Positions 8,580 to 17,826 of a stretch of 64,000 nt of DNA are shown here, in pieces. The position numbers were made by a program, and so were the translations under genes. The DNA comes from Pseudomonadota bacterium (GTDB lineage: Bacteria > Bdellovibrionota > UBA1018): the NCBI GenBank assembly GCA_027485695.1, contig JAIXQO010000004.1, forward strand, positions 506,408 to 570,407, given 5' to 3'. The notes beneath the pieces are model-generated. The model did not search any database, had not been told where the DNA came from, and saw only the letters and a program-made list of their open reading frames with translations. Position 1 is the first letter of the stretch. Every line of letters begins with the position of its first letter.

Positions 8580-9980
8580 ATGCTCAAGCAGTATCACCAC
8601 ACGGCCGGGACCCTGTTCCGGGTTGCCGATGCGATCGTGATTAGTTTCGCCTGGATCATCTCTTACTGGCTCAGGTTCTATGTGCCTTTGATCGAGGTGA
8701 CCAAGGGGTTCCCTGATTTCGAGACCTATCTGGCTTTAACCCCTCTGATTGTCATCTTGTGGTGGATCACTTTTTCACAACATCGGCTATACCGCAGCAA
8801 ACGTATGCTTCGCCGGACCCACGAAGCGTTCCGCGTACTTCGAGCGCACGGGGTCGCTTTGCTCTATTTTGTGACCCTGACTTATCTCTTCAGTGAGTAC
8901 AAATACTCGCGTGGCGTGCTCCTGTATTTCGGAATCATCGGGGCCATACTTCTCGTTTTTTTCCGACTCACGATCCGTAACTCGCTTCGTTCGCTCCGCA
9001 AGCGAGGATTCAATCTTCGTTATGCGATCGCCGTCGGCAGCGGTCCGATGCTCGAAGACGTCGTTTATAAATTACGTCGGTTCCCTGAGCTCGGCATCCA
9101 GATTCAGGGGGTCATCACACCGGAACCGACCCAAACCCAGACGATCCAAGGCGCGCCCGTGATCGGCGACTTCGCATCGTTCTCCAAGATCCTTGAAACC
9201 AAGCGCCCGGACTTGATCCTACTCGCACTTCCGCGCAAAAACGCGAGCGAACTCGAAACGCTTCTGAGCTCGCTCAAAGACGAAACCATCGACATCCAGC
9301 TCATCCCGGATCTCCACGAGTTCACCGCTCTCGGCTGTACGATCGAGGATTTCGACGGCCTCCCGCTCGTGCGCCTGAACGACTCACCTCTGGACGGCTT
9401 CGGCGCGACGTTGAAACGCATGACCGATTTCACCGCCGCTTTGATCGGAATGCTCGTCATCTCGCCGATCCTCCTCGTGATCGCAATCCTCGTGAAACTC
9501 ACCTCCAAAGGGCCGATCTTCTACGGCCAGGAGCGCATGGGACTCGATGGACGAACCTTCAAAATGTATAAGTTCCGCTCGATGAGAACGGACGCCGAAG
9601 AAAAAACCGGCGCCGTCTGGGCCGTGAAAAACGACGATCGCCGCACGCCGATCGGCACGTTTCTCCGTTCGACAAGTCTCGATGAACTGCCTCAACTCTG
9701 GAACGTCGTCTGCGGGGACATGTCGCTCGTGGGCCCACGCCCGGAGCGTCCTGTTTTTGTCGCCCAATTCAGAAACGAGATTCCTCACTACATGCTTCGA
9801 CACAAGGTCAAGGCCGGTATCACGGGCTGGGCTCAGGTGAATGGTTGGCGCGGGGACACGAGTTTGGAGCGACGAATCGAGTGCGACCTTTATTACATCC
9901 GCAACTGGTCTTACACTTTAGATCTGAAGATCCTTCTATTGACCGTCTGGAAGGGTTTCGTGAACAAGAACGCCTACTGA
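8580..9980 (+). CDS. Undecaprenyl-phosphate sugar phosphotransferase (WcaJ/PssY type)
   Basis: This inner-membrane polyprenyl-phosphate hexose-1-phosphate transferase starts assembly of a surface polysaccharide repeat unit. The 466 residues comprise four to five N-terminal TM helices, a CoA-binding-like Rossmann region near residues 140-250, and a C-terminal bacterial sugar transferase domain. That domain has KMYKFRSMRTDAEE, RSTSLDELPQLWNV and MSLVGPRPERP, the conserved catalytic block. ATG 8580 is used. The sugar (glucose or galactose) cannot be told. It may feed the glycosyltransferase cluster at 30.6-36.5 kb. Confidence 0.92.
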   Translation: MLKQYHHTAGTLFRVADAIVISFAWIISYWLRFYVPLIEVTKGFPDFETYLALTPLIVILWWITFSQHRLYRSKRMLRRTHEAFRVLRAHGVALLYFVTLTYLFSEYKYSRGVLLYFGIIGAILLVFFRLTIRNSLRSLRKRGFNLRYAIAVGSGPMLEDVVYKLRRFPELGIQIQGVITPEPTQTQTIQGAPVIGDFASFSKILETKRPDLILLALPRKNASELETLLSSLKDETIDIQLIPDLHEFTALGCTIEDFDGLPLVRLNDSPLDGFGATLKRMTDFTAALIGMLVISPILLVIAILVKLTSKGPIFYGQERMGLDGRTFKMYKFRSMRTDAEEKTGAVWAVKNDDRRTPIGTFLRSTSLDELPQLWNVVCGDMSLVGPRPERPVFVAQFRNEIPHYMLRHKVKAGITGWAQVNGWRGDTSLERRIECDLYYIRNWSYTLDLKILLLTVWKGFVNKNAY

Positions 9981-10008
9981 ATGGGGCGCTCGCGGAAGGA
10001 CCCGCCTT

Positions 10009-11124
10009 TTGATTTCCAAGCTCCGACCTAAGAAAATTGATTTTTACATCCTTGGCGAGGTTTTGGGCCCATTCGTCGGTGGGGTCTTATTCTTTTCGTT
10101 CATCTTCTTGATGTTCCAAGCTCTCCGCTTGGCCGAGAGTTTCATCGTTCATGGCGTTCCCGGCCCGGTATTAGCCAAGATCACGGGACTGATGCTGACC
10201 ACCTTTTTACCGATCTCACTCCCCGTCGCATTCTTGATCGGCGTCCTCGTGGGATTCGGCCGCTTATCCGCAGACAGCGAACTCGTCGCCATGAAGGCAA
10301 ACGGCATGAGCCTAAAAAGGCTCACAACTCCGGTGCTGCTCTTAGGGTTTTTGATCGCGATGCTCTCGTTGATCTTGAACTTGGAATGGGTTCCATCGGG
10401 CTCGAGAGAACTCAAGAGAACGATGATTCGACTCACCAATACCAAGGCCGTCAGCGCAATCCGCGAAGGCACGTTCACGACGGGATTTTTCGATCTCTTG
10501 GTCTACGCCGAGAAAGTCGACTCGAAAACCAACCGCATGGAGCGGGTGTTTATCTTCGACGAGCGGGATCCCAAGAAGCCCCTCACCATCATTGCCAAAA
10601 ATGGAGAAATCGTTCCGGTCAAAACCGAATCAGACTTGGGTTCAACCGTCGCGCTTCGCCTCTACAACGGAAACATCCACAGCAACGAGATCACCTCAGC
10701 AACCTATCAAAAGGTTGACTTCGAGCAGTACCAACTCTTCCTCAAGGTCGAAGCAGGCGAGGATACCGCGACCATCAAGCCGAACTACATCCCCTACCAT
10801 GACCTCAGGGGCATGGCTCAAGTGGAAGTAGACGCCCGTCGCAAGCGTGAATACCTGGCTGAGATTTGGAGACGCTATGCGGTCGCCTTCGCTCCGTTTC
10901 TTTTTGTTTTGATCGGAGTGGGATACGGAACGGTCCGCACCCGATCGGCACGCGCTGGCGCGATGATCATCACGATCTTGGTAGTCTTCCCTTACTGGTT
11001 CCTCCAGGCGGCTTGCACCAAGGTGGTGTACAACGGATACCTGCCAGCACCGATCGGGATGATGATTCCGAACCTCATTCTGCTCATCGTAGGCATTCGC
11101 GCCTACCGTTCAGCGACCTGGTAA
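10009..11124 (+). CDS. LptF/LptG (YjgP/YjgQ) family permease
   Basis: This is a membrane subunit of the LptB2FG-type transporter that extracts lipopolysaccharide from the inner membrane. The 371 residues have three N-terminal TM helices, a periplasmic beta-jellyroll region (about 130-270) and three C-terminal TM helices. LVAMKANGMSLKRL is the conserved coupling region. The start is TTG 10009, supported by GGAAGG about 9 bp upstream; no better start exists. LptF and LptG cannot be separated here. No partner permease gene is next to it. Confidence 0.88.
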   Translation: MISKLRPKKIDFYILGEVLGPFVGGVLFFSFIFLMFQALRLAESFIVHGVPGPVLAKITGLMLTTFLPISLPVAFLIGVLVGFGRLSADSELVAMKANGMSLKRLTTPVLLLGFLIAMLSLILNLEWVPSGSRELKRTMIRLTNTKAVSAIREGTFTTGFFDLLVYAEKVDSKTNRMERVFIFDERDPKKPLTIIAKNGEIVPVKTESDLGSTVALRLYNGNIHSNEITSATYQKVDFEQYQLFLKVEAGEDTATIKPNYIPYHDLRGMAQVEVDARRKREYLAEIWRRYAVAFAPFLFVLIGVGYGTVRTRSARAGAMIITILVVFPYWFLQAACTKVVYNGYLPAPIGMMIPNLILLIVGIRAYRSATW

Positions 11125-11361
11125 ATCCTCGGTAAATCTCAATGATTCTCACTGTAAACGCTGAGCGATCAGCGATTTCAGCTGAAGATTCGGTAGTTTT
11201 TTTGACGGTGACGCTTTTCACCGTCAAAAACCCGATAAATTCGCGTGTTCTGGGGATAACTTGTAGTTTTGTTATGTAAAAGTCGCGATATAAGGAAAAA
11301 TAAGTAATAACTTCAATTACTTAATCCATGTGGATAACTTAGGGAATTACTGTGGATAACT
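11125..11361. other. AT-rich gene-free gap with DnaA-box-like sites
   Basis: This 237-bp gap between convergent genes holds no plausible gene. It contains a perfect 13-bp inverted repeat (11199-11230) followed by an AT-rich stretch. Two exact TGTGGATAA sequences lie at 11329-11337 and 11351-11359, 22 bp apart, and TGGGGATAA lies at 11251-11259. The complement TTATCCACA is the consensus DnaA box. The last box abuts the rodZ-like stop codon. Confidence 0.55.
11199..11230. terminator. Perfect 13-bp inverted repeat, possible bidirectional terminator
   Basis: TTTTTGACGGTGA (11199-11211) pairs perfectly with TCACCGTCAAAAA (11218-11230) around a 6-nt loop, between two converging genes. The T run is in the 5' arm rather than after the stem, so this is not a textbook intrinsic terminator. 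A similar dyad, GACGGT/ACCGTC, occurs at about 21873-21896. Confidence 0.45.
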
Positions 11362-12498
11362 TTAGGGCGCAGGGGCCGGAACGGCTGGCTCTTCGGGTTT
11401 CGGCTCTGGTAGCGGGTCGGCCGTTGCCGTGAGTTGAGTACCTTGGTTGAATTTTTCGCCCATTTTACCCTTAGCATCAGCGGGCCAAACGATCGTCGAA
11501 TTCCCACGGTAATCAAAGATTCGCCCAGTATCTGCTACAGGAATATAACCCTTGGAGCCTTGCACGATGCCCAGAGCTCGCGGATTCGAAATCTGGAGAC
11601 GAACCATATCCTTGCCGCGGAGAACGAGGATGCGATCTTTGCGCAGCGTAAAGCGCATCAAGTTCTTATCATCACAAAGGTACTGAACCGTGACATCCGT
11701 GAACGCCTTGAAGACAGACTTGTATTTCACTTCGCTTGCTTCGTAGTCAGATCCGTTTTGAAGCGGATCCGCGCGAGTCGAAGCGGCCTTAGCGTCTGCC
11801 CCTGGCGAAGCGGTTGCCGAAGGCGATGCGGTTGGAACGACCGCAACCGTCGGAGCCACCACGACTGCCGTGACGACCGTTTGAGTAGGCACCGGAGAAG
11901 CCCGAGGGTTTGTGGCAATCGGTGCTTCGACCGAAGTGCTCACCGGTTGAGAAGGATGATCGGGAACCAGTGCCGCAAGCGAAGGCGCCGGGCTCGCTGC
12001 CGCTACCGTAGTCGTCACTGACGGTGACGGAGTTGGACTTGCCTCAGCACGTAACTGATCGACGTGCCCTTGTTTGCGCGTCTTGAGATTGGGCTTAAAG
12101 ACAAAAATGACCAGCAAACCGAGCACAAACATTCCGCCGAGCATGCTCCAAAGCACTTTGCGACTCTGCTCGCCTTCGGGCTTTTCAAATGCATAGCCAC
12201 TTCGCCCGGCATCGCGATTACGACGTTCTTTGAGTTTCCCCTGAAGGTAGGTCTCGTGCTCCGCAATGAGCGCGTCTGGACTAAAGCCGATGAACCGGGC
12301 GTAAGTTTTGAGAAACCCCCGAACGAACGGAGCGGCCGGCAGATCTTCGTAGTGATCGGTTTCAAGCGCGATCAGAATTTTGACGCTAATCTTAGTCGCT
12401 GAACTCGCCTGATCTAGGCTGAGACGACGCTCTTCGCGTCGCCGACGGAGTTTGGACCCGAGCGTTTCTGGATTGGTTTGTGAGGAGTCAGACGTCAT
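11362..12498 (-). CDS. rodZ: RodZ-like cytoskeletal/cell-shape protein (HTH-TM-periplasmic)
   Basis: This bitopic inner-membrane protein of 378 residues has an N-terminal Xre-like HTH_25 domain (LGSKLRRRREERRLSLDQAS). In RodZ that domain binds MreB, and here it is followed by RGFLKTYARFIG. A single TM segment lies around residues 118-138, then a long Pro/Ala/Ser/Thr-rich linker and a C-terminal beta domain (DUF4115-like). RodZ links MreB to the elongation machinery. It lies 4 bp downstream of a TPR lipoprotein gene, matching the pilW-rodZ order seen in many proteobacteria. Confidence 0.85.
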   Translation of the reverse strand: MTSDSSQTNPETLGSKLRRRREERRLSLDQASSATKISVKILIALETDHYEDLPAAPFVRGFLKTYARFIGFSPDALIAEHETYLQGKLKERRNRDAGRSGYAFEKPEGEQSRKVLWSMLGGMFVLGLLVIFVFKPNLKTRKQGHVDQLRAEASPTPSPSVTTTVAAASPAPSLAALVPDHPSQPVSTSVEAPIATNPRASPVPTQTVVTAVVVAPTVAVVPTASPSATASPGADAKAASTRADPLQNGSDYEASEVKYKSVFKAFTDVTVQYLCDDKNLMRFTLRKDRILVLRGKDMVRLQISNPRALGIVQGSKGYIPVADTGRIFDYRGNSTIVWPADAKGKMGEKFNQGTQLTATADPLPEPKPEEPAVPAPAP

Positions 12499-12502
12499 CC
12501 GT

Positions 12503-13285
12503 TCAAGGTATCTTCTTCAAATGGTTCACTGCTTGCTCGGAAACCGGAGCCTCAGGAAAATTCTGGCTCACGTCCAAAAACTTCTTGCGCGCCAAATCAA
12601 AACGACGCGTTTTTTCGTGCACAAGACCCAGCGCGAAATGCGCGTCTGCGAATCCTGCACAAAGCTTAGAAGACGCCCGGTCATAGTACTGGGCGGCTTG
12701 AGAGAGTTGATTGCGCTTCACGGCGATGTGACCGCGATAATAGTACGCAATACACGAGTTGGCGGGATCCTCGTTCGAGGCTTGCTCGAAACTGCGATCC
12801 GCTTCGTCCATGCGGTTCTGCCGATAAAACAAAATCCCTAGGCTCGTGCGCGCTTTGTAGGACTCGCGAAACGTTGGATCGGCTGCAGCAATCTTGAGAT
12901 ACTGCTCCGCCTCGTTCGCGCGTCCAGCGTCGAGTAACATTTTGCCGTAGGTGTTGTTGGAATAAGAGCTTTTTGGATCAAGGTCGACCGCGTGCTTCAT
13001 ATCAGCCAGCGCTTCGGCGTTTTGTTTGCGCATCGAGTAGGCCATTGCCCGAGCGTGATAAATGGGCGCGTAGTTCGGATCGATCTCTTCGGCGGATTTC
13101 AGGAATTGCATCGCGCCGACTGGATCTTTTTCGATGATGGCCGCCTGAGCGGCATCGACGTAGAGCGCGACTCGCTCTTTCTCGCTCGGTTCTTTCTTTT
13201 TTGGACCGCTCGCGCAGCCTGCGGAAAACGCAAAAACACCTAGCGCCAATATTCCGACAATCTGTTGAGGGTTGAAAGTTTTCAT
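12503..13285 (-). CDS. TPR-repeat lipoprotein (PilW/PilF-like)
   Basis: This is a 260-residue lipoprotein. A signal peptide ends at a lipobox, FSAGC (Cys about 24), and is followed by a KKKEPSEKE linker and about five tetratricopeptide repeats (for example DPNYAPIYHARAMAYSM and DPKSSYSNNTYGKMLLDAG). PilW/PilF lipoproteins help assemble the type IV pilus secretin in the outer membrane. That role is suggested here by the fold and by the adjacent rodZ-like gene, 4 bp downstream. NlpI-like roles remain possible. Confidence 0.8.
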   Translation of the reverse strand: MKTFNPQQIVGILALGVFAFSAGCASGPKKKEPSEKERVALYVDAAQAAIIEKDPVGAMQFLKSAEEIDPNYAPIYHARAMAYSMRKQNAEALADMKHAVDLDPKSSYSNNTYGKMLLDAGRANEAEQYLKIAAADPTFRESYKARTSLGILFYRQNRMDEADRSFEQASNEDPANSCIAYYYRGHIAVKRNQLSQAAQYYDRASSKLCAGFADAHFALGLVHEKTRRFDLARKKFLDVSQNFPEAPVSEQAVNHLKKIP

Positions 13286-13426
13286 CCTCTATAGAGTAAT
13301 GCGCCAGATGACCCGGTGTCAAACGCAGCGAGTTGCAATAAATATGGGAGGAGCCACTTTTCACGCGAACACGCGCCCGAAGGATCGAGCCCAAGGATGG
13401 CGGAAATAAAAGTGCGTGTTTTTATA

Positions 13427-14569
13427 TTATTTGACTCTAACAAAAACGGCGGCGGATTCGACGTGCGGGGTCTGCGGGAAAAAATCAAAGAGCGCGATCT
13501 CTCGTAACTTCCAGCCCGACTTCAAGACGCGCGAAACATCGCGGGCGTAGGAGTCAATATCACAACTGATGAGCACGAAACGATCGACCTGGAGTTGACC
13601 CAAGGCTTCGAGGATGCCATTCGAGGTCGTTCTGAGTCCTTCGCGAGGCGGGTCTACGATCGCATAAGCCAACTTCTCGCGGCGGGGAGAATGACCTCGT
13701 TTGAAGTCTCGCGCCCGATCCTTGAGCCAGGGTAGAACCTCGGAACGATAAAATTTCATTCGTGGATCCGGTGACACGGACGGAACCGTTAAGTCGACCA
13801 CGTCCACCGATTCGAATTGACTCAGGAGTGGCTGCGAAAGGTTCCCATTCCCCCCGAACAAATCAAAGAGATGACCTCCACAGCCTTCAAATGCAGATGC
13901 CACCCAAGAGCGCATCTGTTCGTTCTGCGCATCGTTCACTTGCCGGAATCCGAATGCGGCATGCGGCTGGTTGATCGCAACTCGCACGCCGACCTCCGGT
14001 CGGTAGTCGAGTTCCATTTTTATCTCAGCCCCGGCGGCCGGGACTATGGACTCACCGCTCTCGGGAGCCCTCGATATCTCCGCTAACCGCTCATTCAGGG
14101 GCTCGAGGGCGATTTCGCATCGCTCGATCGCAACTAATTCACGACTCCGTTTGCGGAAAAATCCAATCTCATTTCCCCGCTTCCGAAGTTGGATGCGATT
14201 GCGGTACGAATACTCATCTGCGGCGGGAAACTCGCGGACCGGCACATCCTCGAAGGAGACTTGCGTGCGCGTGAGGGCGTGTAGGACCCCTTTTTTCTTG
14301 AGCTCCCATTGGCGCTCATAGGGCAGGTGCTGGAGCGTGCATCCTCCACATTCACCGAAAACTCGGCAGCGAGGCGAAATCCGCGCCGGGCTCTTTTCTA
14401 GGATCTCAATGACCTGGGCTTCGGCGTAACGACCCTCGTCTCGAACCACTTCGACCCGAACTCGGTCACCGGGAACCGTATAGGGAACGAAAATGACTTT
14501 TCCGTCCGCGCGTGCGACGCCGGTACCTTCGCGTGAAAGGTCGATGATTTCCAGATTCATGTCGGTCAT
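13427..14569 (-). CDS. RNA (uracil-5-)-methyltransferase, TrmA/RlmD family
   Basis: This is a SAM-dependent m5U methyltransferase for rRNA or tRNA, 380 residues long. An N-terminal TRAM domain (IIDLSREGTGVARADGKVIFVP) is followed by the iron-sulfur cysteine cluster CRVFGECGGC. The C-terminal Rossmann methyltransferase has DLFGGNGNLS, DPPREGL and the catalytic SCD (ISCDIDSYARD). The [4Fe-4S] Cys set favours RlmD/RlmC-like enzymes over TrmA. An alternative start is ATG 14560. The target base is not predictable here. Confidence 0.9.
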   Translation of the reverse strand: MTDMNLEIIDLSREGTGVARADGKVIFVPYTVPGDRVRVEVVRDEGRYAEAQVIEILEKSPARISPRCRVFGECGGCTLQHLPYERQWELKKKGVLHALTRTQVSFEDVPVREFPAADEYSYRNRIQLRKRGNEIGFFRKRSRELVAIERCEIALEPLNERLAEISRAPESGESIVPAAGAEIKMELDYRPEVGVRVAINQPHAAFGFRQVNDAQNEQMRSWVASAFEGCGGHLFDLFGGNGNLSQPLLSQFESVDVVDLTVPSVSPDPRMKFYRSEVLPWLKDRARDFKRGHSPRREKLAYAIVDPPREGLRTTSNGILEALGQLQVDRFVLISCDIDSYARDVSRVLKSGWKLREIALFDFFPQTPHVESAAVFVRVK

Positions 14570-14606
14570 GGTAGCATGATTTCACAACGGAATCGCGAGG
14601 ATCCTC

Positions 14607-14762
14607 ATGTCGGAAAAAATGAAAACTCAGGCACCAGCCGCTGAACCTAAAACGCGTCGCCCCGACACCATGATGGAGATCCTCATGAGCGAAGGCGGAT
14701 TCAGCCTGCTCATCATTTTTCCGCTCGTTTTGTTCTATTTCTTCTCAATGGCGATTGGGTAA
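14607..14762 (+). CDS. Small single-pass membrane protein (51 aa)
   Basis: This short gene starts at ATG 14607, 7 bp after a GAGG site. A hydrophilic N-terminus (KMKTQAPAAEPKTRRP) is followed by one hydrophobic helix (GFSLLIIFPLVLFYFFSMAI) that ends the protein. Charge distribution suggests the N-terminus stays in the cytoplasm. No family is recognised. It is divergent from the RNA methyltransferase gene and precedes the metalloprotease-like gene. Confidence 0.6.
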   Translation: MSEKMKTQAPAAEPKTRRPDTMMEILMSEGGFSLLIIFPLVLFYFFSMAIG

Positions 14763-14840
14763 AACCAAGGGTTTTCGCGCATATGAGAGTCAATATTTTA
14801 ACTCAAGCAGGCCCCCCTTCCATCGCGCTACGCTGATAGG

Positions 14841-15935
14841 GTGTCGAGCTCTATCGTCAAAACCATCGTTTATCTCTGCCTGCTGATAGCCTCTGTTCCA
14901 GTCTACGGCGATGAACTTGCTCAACTGGCTTGTCCGGGGTCGATTCGAAAACCTTTTAATATCTCCATCCCACCTGAGTTCGAACGACTCAAGTCCTACT
15001 ACGAAATCCATCTCACGAGCCTGATGCGGATTTTCGACGGCTGGTCTCTACCGGAATCGATTGACGTTCACTTTGGTGCGATTTCAGCAGAGGGTTTAGC
15101 GGACTACAAAACCCACGCGGTCTATTTTCCTGCGCTTTTTCGGAAATATCCCTCCGGCAAAACGACCGATCCGAATTCTACGCTCGCAGGAGTGATTCAC
15201 GAGATCGGGCATCTCGTGCTCGTGCACGACGTAGTTCAAGTCAGCCCTCGATGGAAATACGCGAGAGATCGCGCCCAAACTATTGAAAAAGATTTGAAAA
15301 CCATTCGCGATAAATTCGATGATTTAAACCGAAAATACATGTGGTTCACGATCGGACTGGATCCTCTGAAACTAGATACCGAGCAACTAAAAATCTATCC
15401 GTTGATCCAAGCTTCGTATGCCCAAGTGATGGCTCTCGAAAACGAGATGGAAACTCTCATTGGCTACTACCATTACGGATTTCAGAGCTATCAAGAGGTT
15501 TTCGCCGATTTAGTTGCGGTCCTCTACAGTGGTGATCTTCGGGTGATTGCAGGACTACTGGGGCCCCGAGAAAAAAACATCACGCCCAAAACCGCAGAAT
15601 TTCGGAGCTTCTCGGCGAGGAACAATCCGAGGCGAATAGAACGGTGGCAGAAAGCAGTCCTCAAAGAAATCCAAAGCGGCGATCTTACCCCGCATATCAT
15701 TTTCGGGCCGGCACGTGCTGAAATCGGCGCCATCATAAAGTCCCATATCAAAACAGAGTTCGGAAAACGGCGGGCGGCCCGGGCCTTGGCAAGCGCCATC
15801 GCTTCGGAGGCCAATCGTGTGGACCCCCACGTATTCGAGGACCCATTTCAGATCCCATTCCAAGAACTCAATGACCGGCTCGTCCAAGCGTTCCAAAAAG
15901 CATGGGACCTGACGGATCGCCCGCTCAATCGATAG
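14841..15935 (+). CDS. Secreted putative zinc metalloprotease (HEXXH)
   Basis: This exported protein of 364 residues has a signal peptide (VYLCLLIASVPVYG). The zinc-binding motif HEIGH is at residues 120-124, and a probable third ligand region YQEVFADLVAVL follows about 100 residues later (Glu219, Asp223). The pattern resembles gluzincin-type metallopeptidases, but no named family is recognised. The start is GTG 14841; no ATG fits the signal peptide. Substrate is unknown. It is probably a periplasmic or secreted protease. Confidence 0.65.
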   Translation: MSSSIVKTIVYLCLLIASVPVYGDELAQLACPGSIRKPFNISIPPEFERLKSYYEIHLTSLMRIFDGWSLPESIDVHFGAISAEGLADYKTHAVYFPALFRKYPSGKTTDPNSTLAGVIHEIGHLVLVHDVVQVSPRWKYARDRAQTIEKDLKTIRDKFDDLNRKYMWFTIGLDPLKLDTEQLKIYPLIQASYAQVMALENEMETLIGYYHYGFQSYQEVFADLVAVLYSGDLRVIAGLLGPREKNITPKTAEFRSFSARNNPRRIERWQKAVLKEIQSGDLTPHIIFGPARAEIGAIIKSHIKTEFGKRRAARALASAIASEANRVDPHVFEDPFQIPFQELNDRLVQAFQKAWDLTDRPLNR

Positions 15936-16021
15936 CCATCCGCGTAGTGAAACGAGTTAAGTTCACCACCCCAGATTAGGTCATCCCTTTTTCCGGACTC
16001 CTATGCTAATTGTTGCTGCAC

Positions 16022-17818
16022 ATGTCCAAGAATATCCGGAACTTTTGCATCATCGCTCACATCGACCATGGGAAATCGACCCTCGCCGATCGGATCCTAG
16101 AAAAAACAGGAACCGTCACCGCGCGTGAGATGGAAGCTCAGTTCCTCGACAACATGGACATCGAGCGCGAACGCGGCATTACGATCAAGGCCCAATCCGT
16201 TCGTCTGGACTACAAAGCCAAAGACGGCGTTACCTACACGCTGAACTTGATCGATACCCCCGGCCACGTCGATTTCACGTACGAAGTTTCACGTTCGCTC
16301 GCCGCCTGCGAAGGCGCGATCCTTGTCGTCGACGCTTCTCAAGGCGTCGAGGCGCAAACGCTCGCCAACGTTTTCATGGCGCTTGATGGCAACCTCGAAG
16401 TTTTCCCCGCGATCAACAAGATCGACCTCCCGTCCGCCGATCCCGAGCGTGTGAAAGCCGAGATCGACGAAGTCATCGGCCTCGTCGACACGTCACGATC
16501 GGTTTATTGCTCCGCTAAATCGGGCATCGGCATCGAAGACGTGCTCGAAGCCGTCGTGAAATATTTCCCCGCGCCCAAGGATGCGGATCAAGAGCCCCTG
16601 CGCGCGCTGATTTTCGATAGCTGGTACGACCCGTATCAGGGCGTCGTCGCGCTCGCCCGCGTGTTCGAAGGCGAGATCAAAAAAGGCACCAAGATGCGCC
16701 TGTTCCACGGCGGCAAAGAACACGAAGTGCAAAAAGTCGGCACCTTCTCGCCGAAATACCGGGACGTGGCTGCCCTCCGTAGCGGCGAAGTGGGCGCGAT
16801 CATCTGCGGCATCAAAGACGTTCGCGACGTCAAGGTCGGCGACACCATCATGGACGCCAACAACATGGCTACCGAATCACTGGGCGGCTTCAAAGAAGCC
16901 AAGCCCATGGTTTTCTGTGGCGTTTACCCGATCGACGCCGATCAGTACGGTGACTTGAAAGAGTCGCTAGAAAAATTGCTTCTCAACGATTCCGCGATCA
17001 CATTCGAGCCAGAGACGTCGACGGCGCTTGGTTTCGGTTTCCGCTGCGGATTCTTGGGCCTCCTGCACATGGACGTGGTTCAAGAGCGCCTCGAGCGCGA
17101 ATACAACTTGAACCTGATCACGACTGCGCCCAGCGTGATTTACAAAGTCACCAAAAACGATGGCGAACTCATCATGGTCGACAACCCGGCCAAACTCCCG
17201 GATCAAGTCAAGATCGCCAAGATCGAAGAGCCGTTCATCAAGCTCACGATCCACACACCGTCGGAGTATGTGGGCGCGGTCATGCAAATCTTGAACGAAC
17301 GTCGCGGTAATCAGATCAAGATGGACTACATCACGGCCGATCGCGTGACGTTGCTCTATGATCTCCCGCTGAACGAAATGGTTTTCGACTTCTTTGATAA
17401 ACTCAAGAGTTCGACCAAAGGTTACGCCTCCATGGACTACGAACTCTCCGAATACCACGAAGCCGATCTCGTCAAACTCGACGTCCTCATCAACGGCGAC
17501 CCGGTCGATGCGCTCTCGCTCATCATCCACCGCGACAAAGCCGCCACCCGCGGCCGCGAGCTCGCCAAGAAGATGAAAGAACTGATCGATCGCCAGATGT
17601 TCGAAATCGCCATCCAGGCAGCCATCGGATCCAAGGTTGTCGCGCGCGAGAACATCTCGGCCCTACGTAAGAACGTCACGGCCAAGTGCTACGGCGGCGA
17701 TATTTCCCGTAAGCGCAAACTCCTCGAGAAACAAAAAGAGGGTAAGAAGCGCATGAAGCAGATCGGCTCCGTCGAGATTCCGCAGGAAGCATTCCTTGCG
17801 GTACTCAAGATCGACTAA
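16022..17818 (+). CDS. lepA: Elongation factor 4 (LepA)
   Basis: This ribosome-associated translational GTPase back-translocates stalled or mistranslocated ribosomes. The 598 residues match the family. The G1 loop [10 protein letters not shown], the G3 DTPGHVDF and the G4 NKIDLP are intact. The LepA-specific C-terminal domain ([21 protein letters not shown]) ends the protein. ATG 16022 is chosen over TTG 16010 because the family starts at [16 protein letters not shown]. It is transcribed alone, convergent with the next gene. Confidence 0.96.
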   Translation: MSKNIRNFCIIAHIDHGKSTLADRILEKTGTVTAREMEAQFLDNMDIERERGITIKAQSVRLDYKAKDGVTYTLNLIDTPGHVDFTYEVSRSLAACEGAILVVDASQGVEAQTLANVFMALDGNLEVFPAINKIDLPSADPERVKAEIDEVIGLVDTSRSVYCSAKSGIGIEDVLEAVVKYFPAPKDADQEPLRALIFDSWYDPYQGVVALARVFEGEIKKGTKMRLFHGGKEHEVQKVGTFSPKYRDVAALRSGEVGAIICGIKDVRDVKVGDTIMDANNMATESLGGFKEAKPMVFCGVYPIDADQYGDLKESLEKLLLNDSAITFEPETSTALGFGFRCGFLGLLHMDVVQERLEREYNLNLITTAPSVIYKVTKNDGELIMVDNPAKLPDQVKIAKIEEPFIKLTIHTPSEYVGAVMQILNERRGNQIKMDYITADRVTLLYDLPLNEMVFDFFDKLKSSTKGYASMDYELSEYHEADLVKLDVLINGDPVDALSLIIHRDKAATRGRELAKKMKELIDRQMFEIAIQAAIGSKVVARENISALRKNVTAKCYGGDISRKRKLLEKQKEGKKRMKQIGSVEIPQEAFLAVLKID

Positions 17819-17826
17819 GCGATTGA

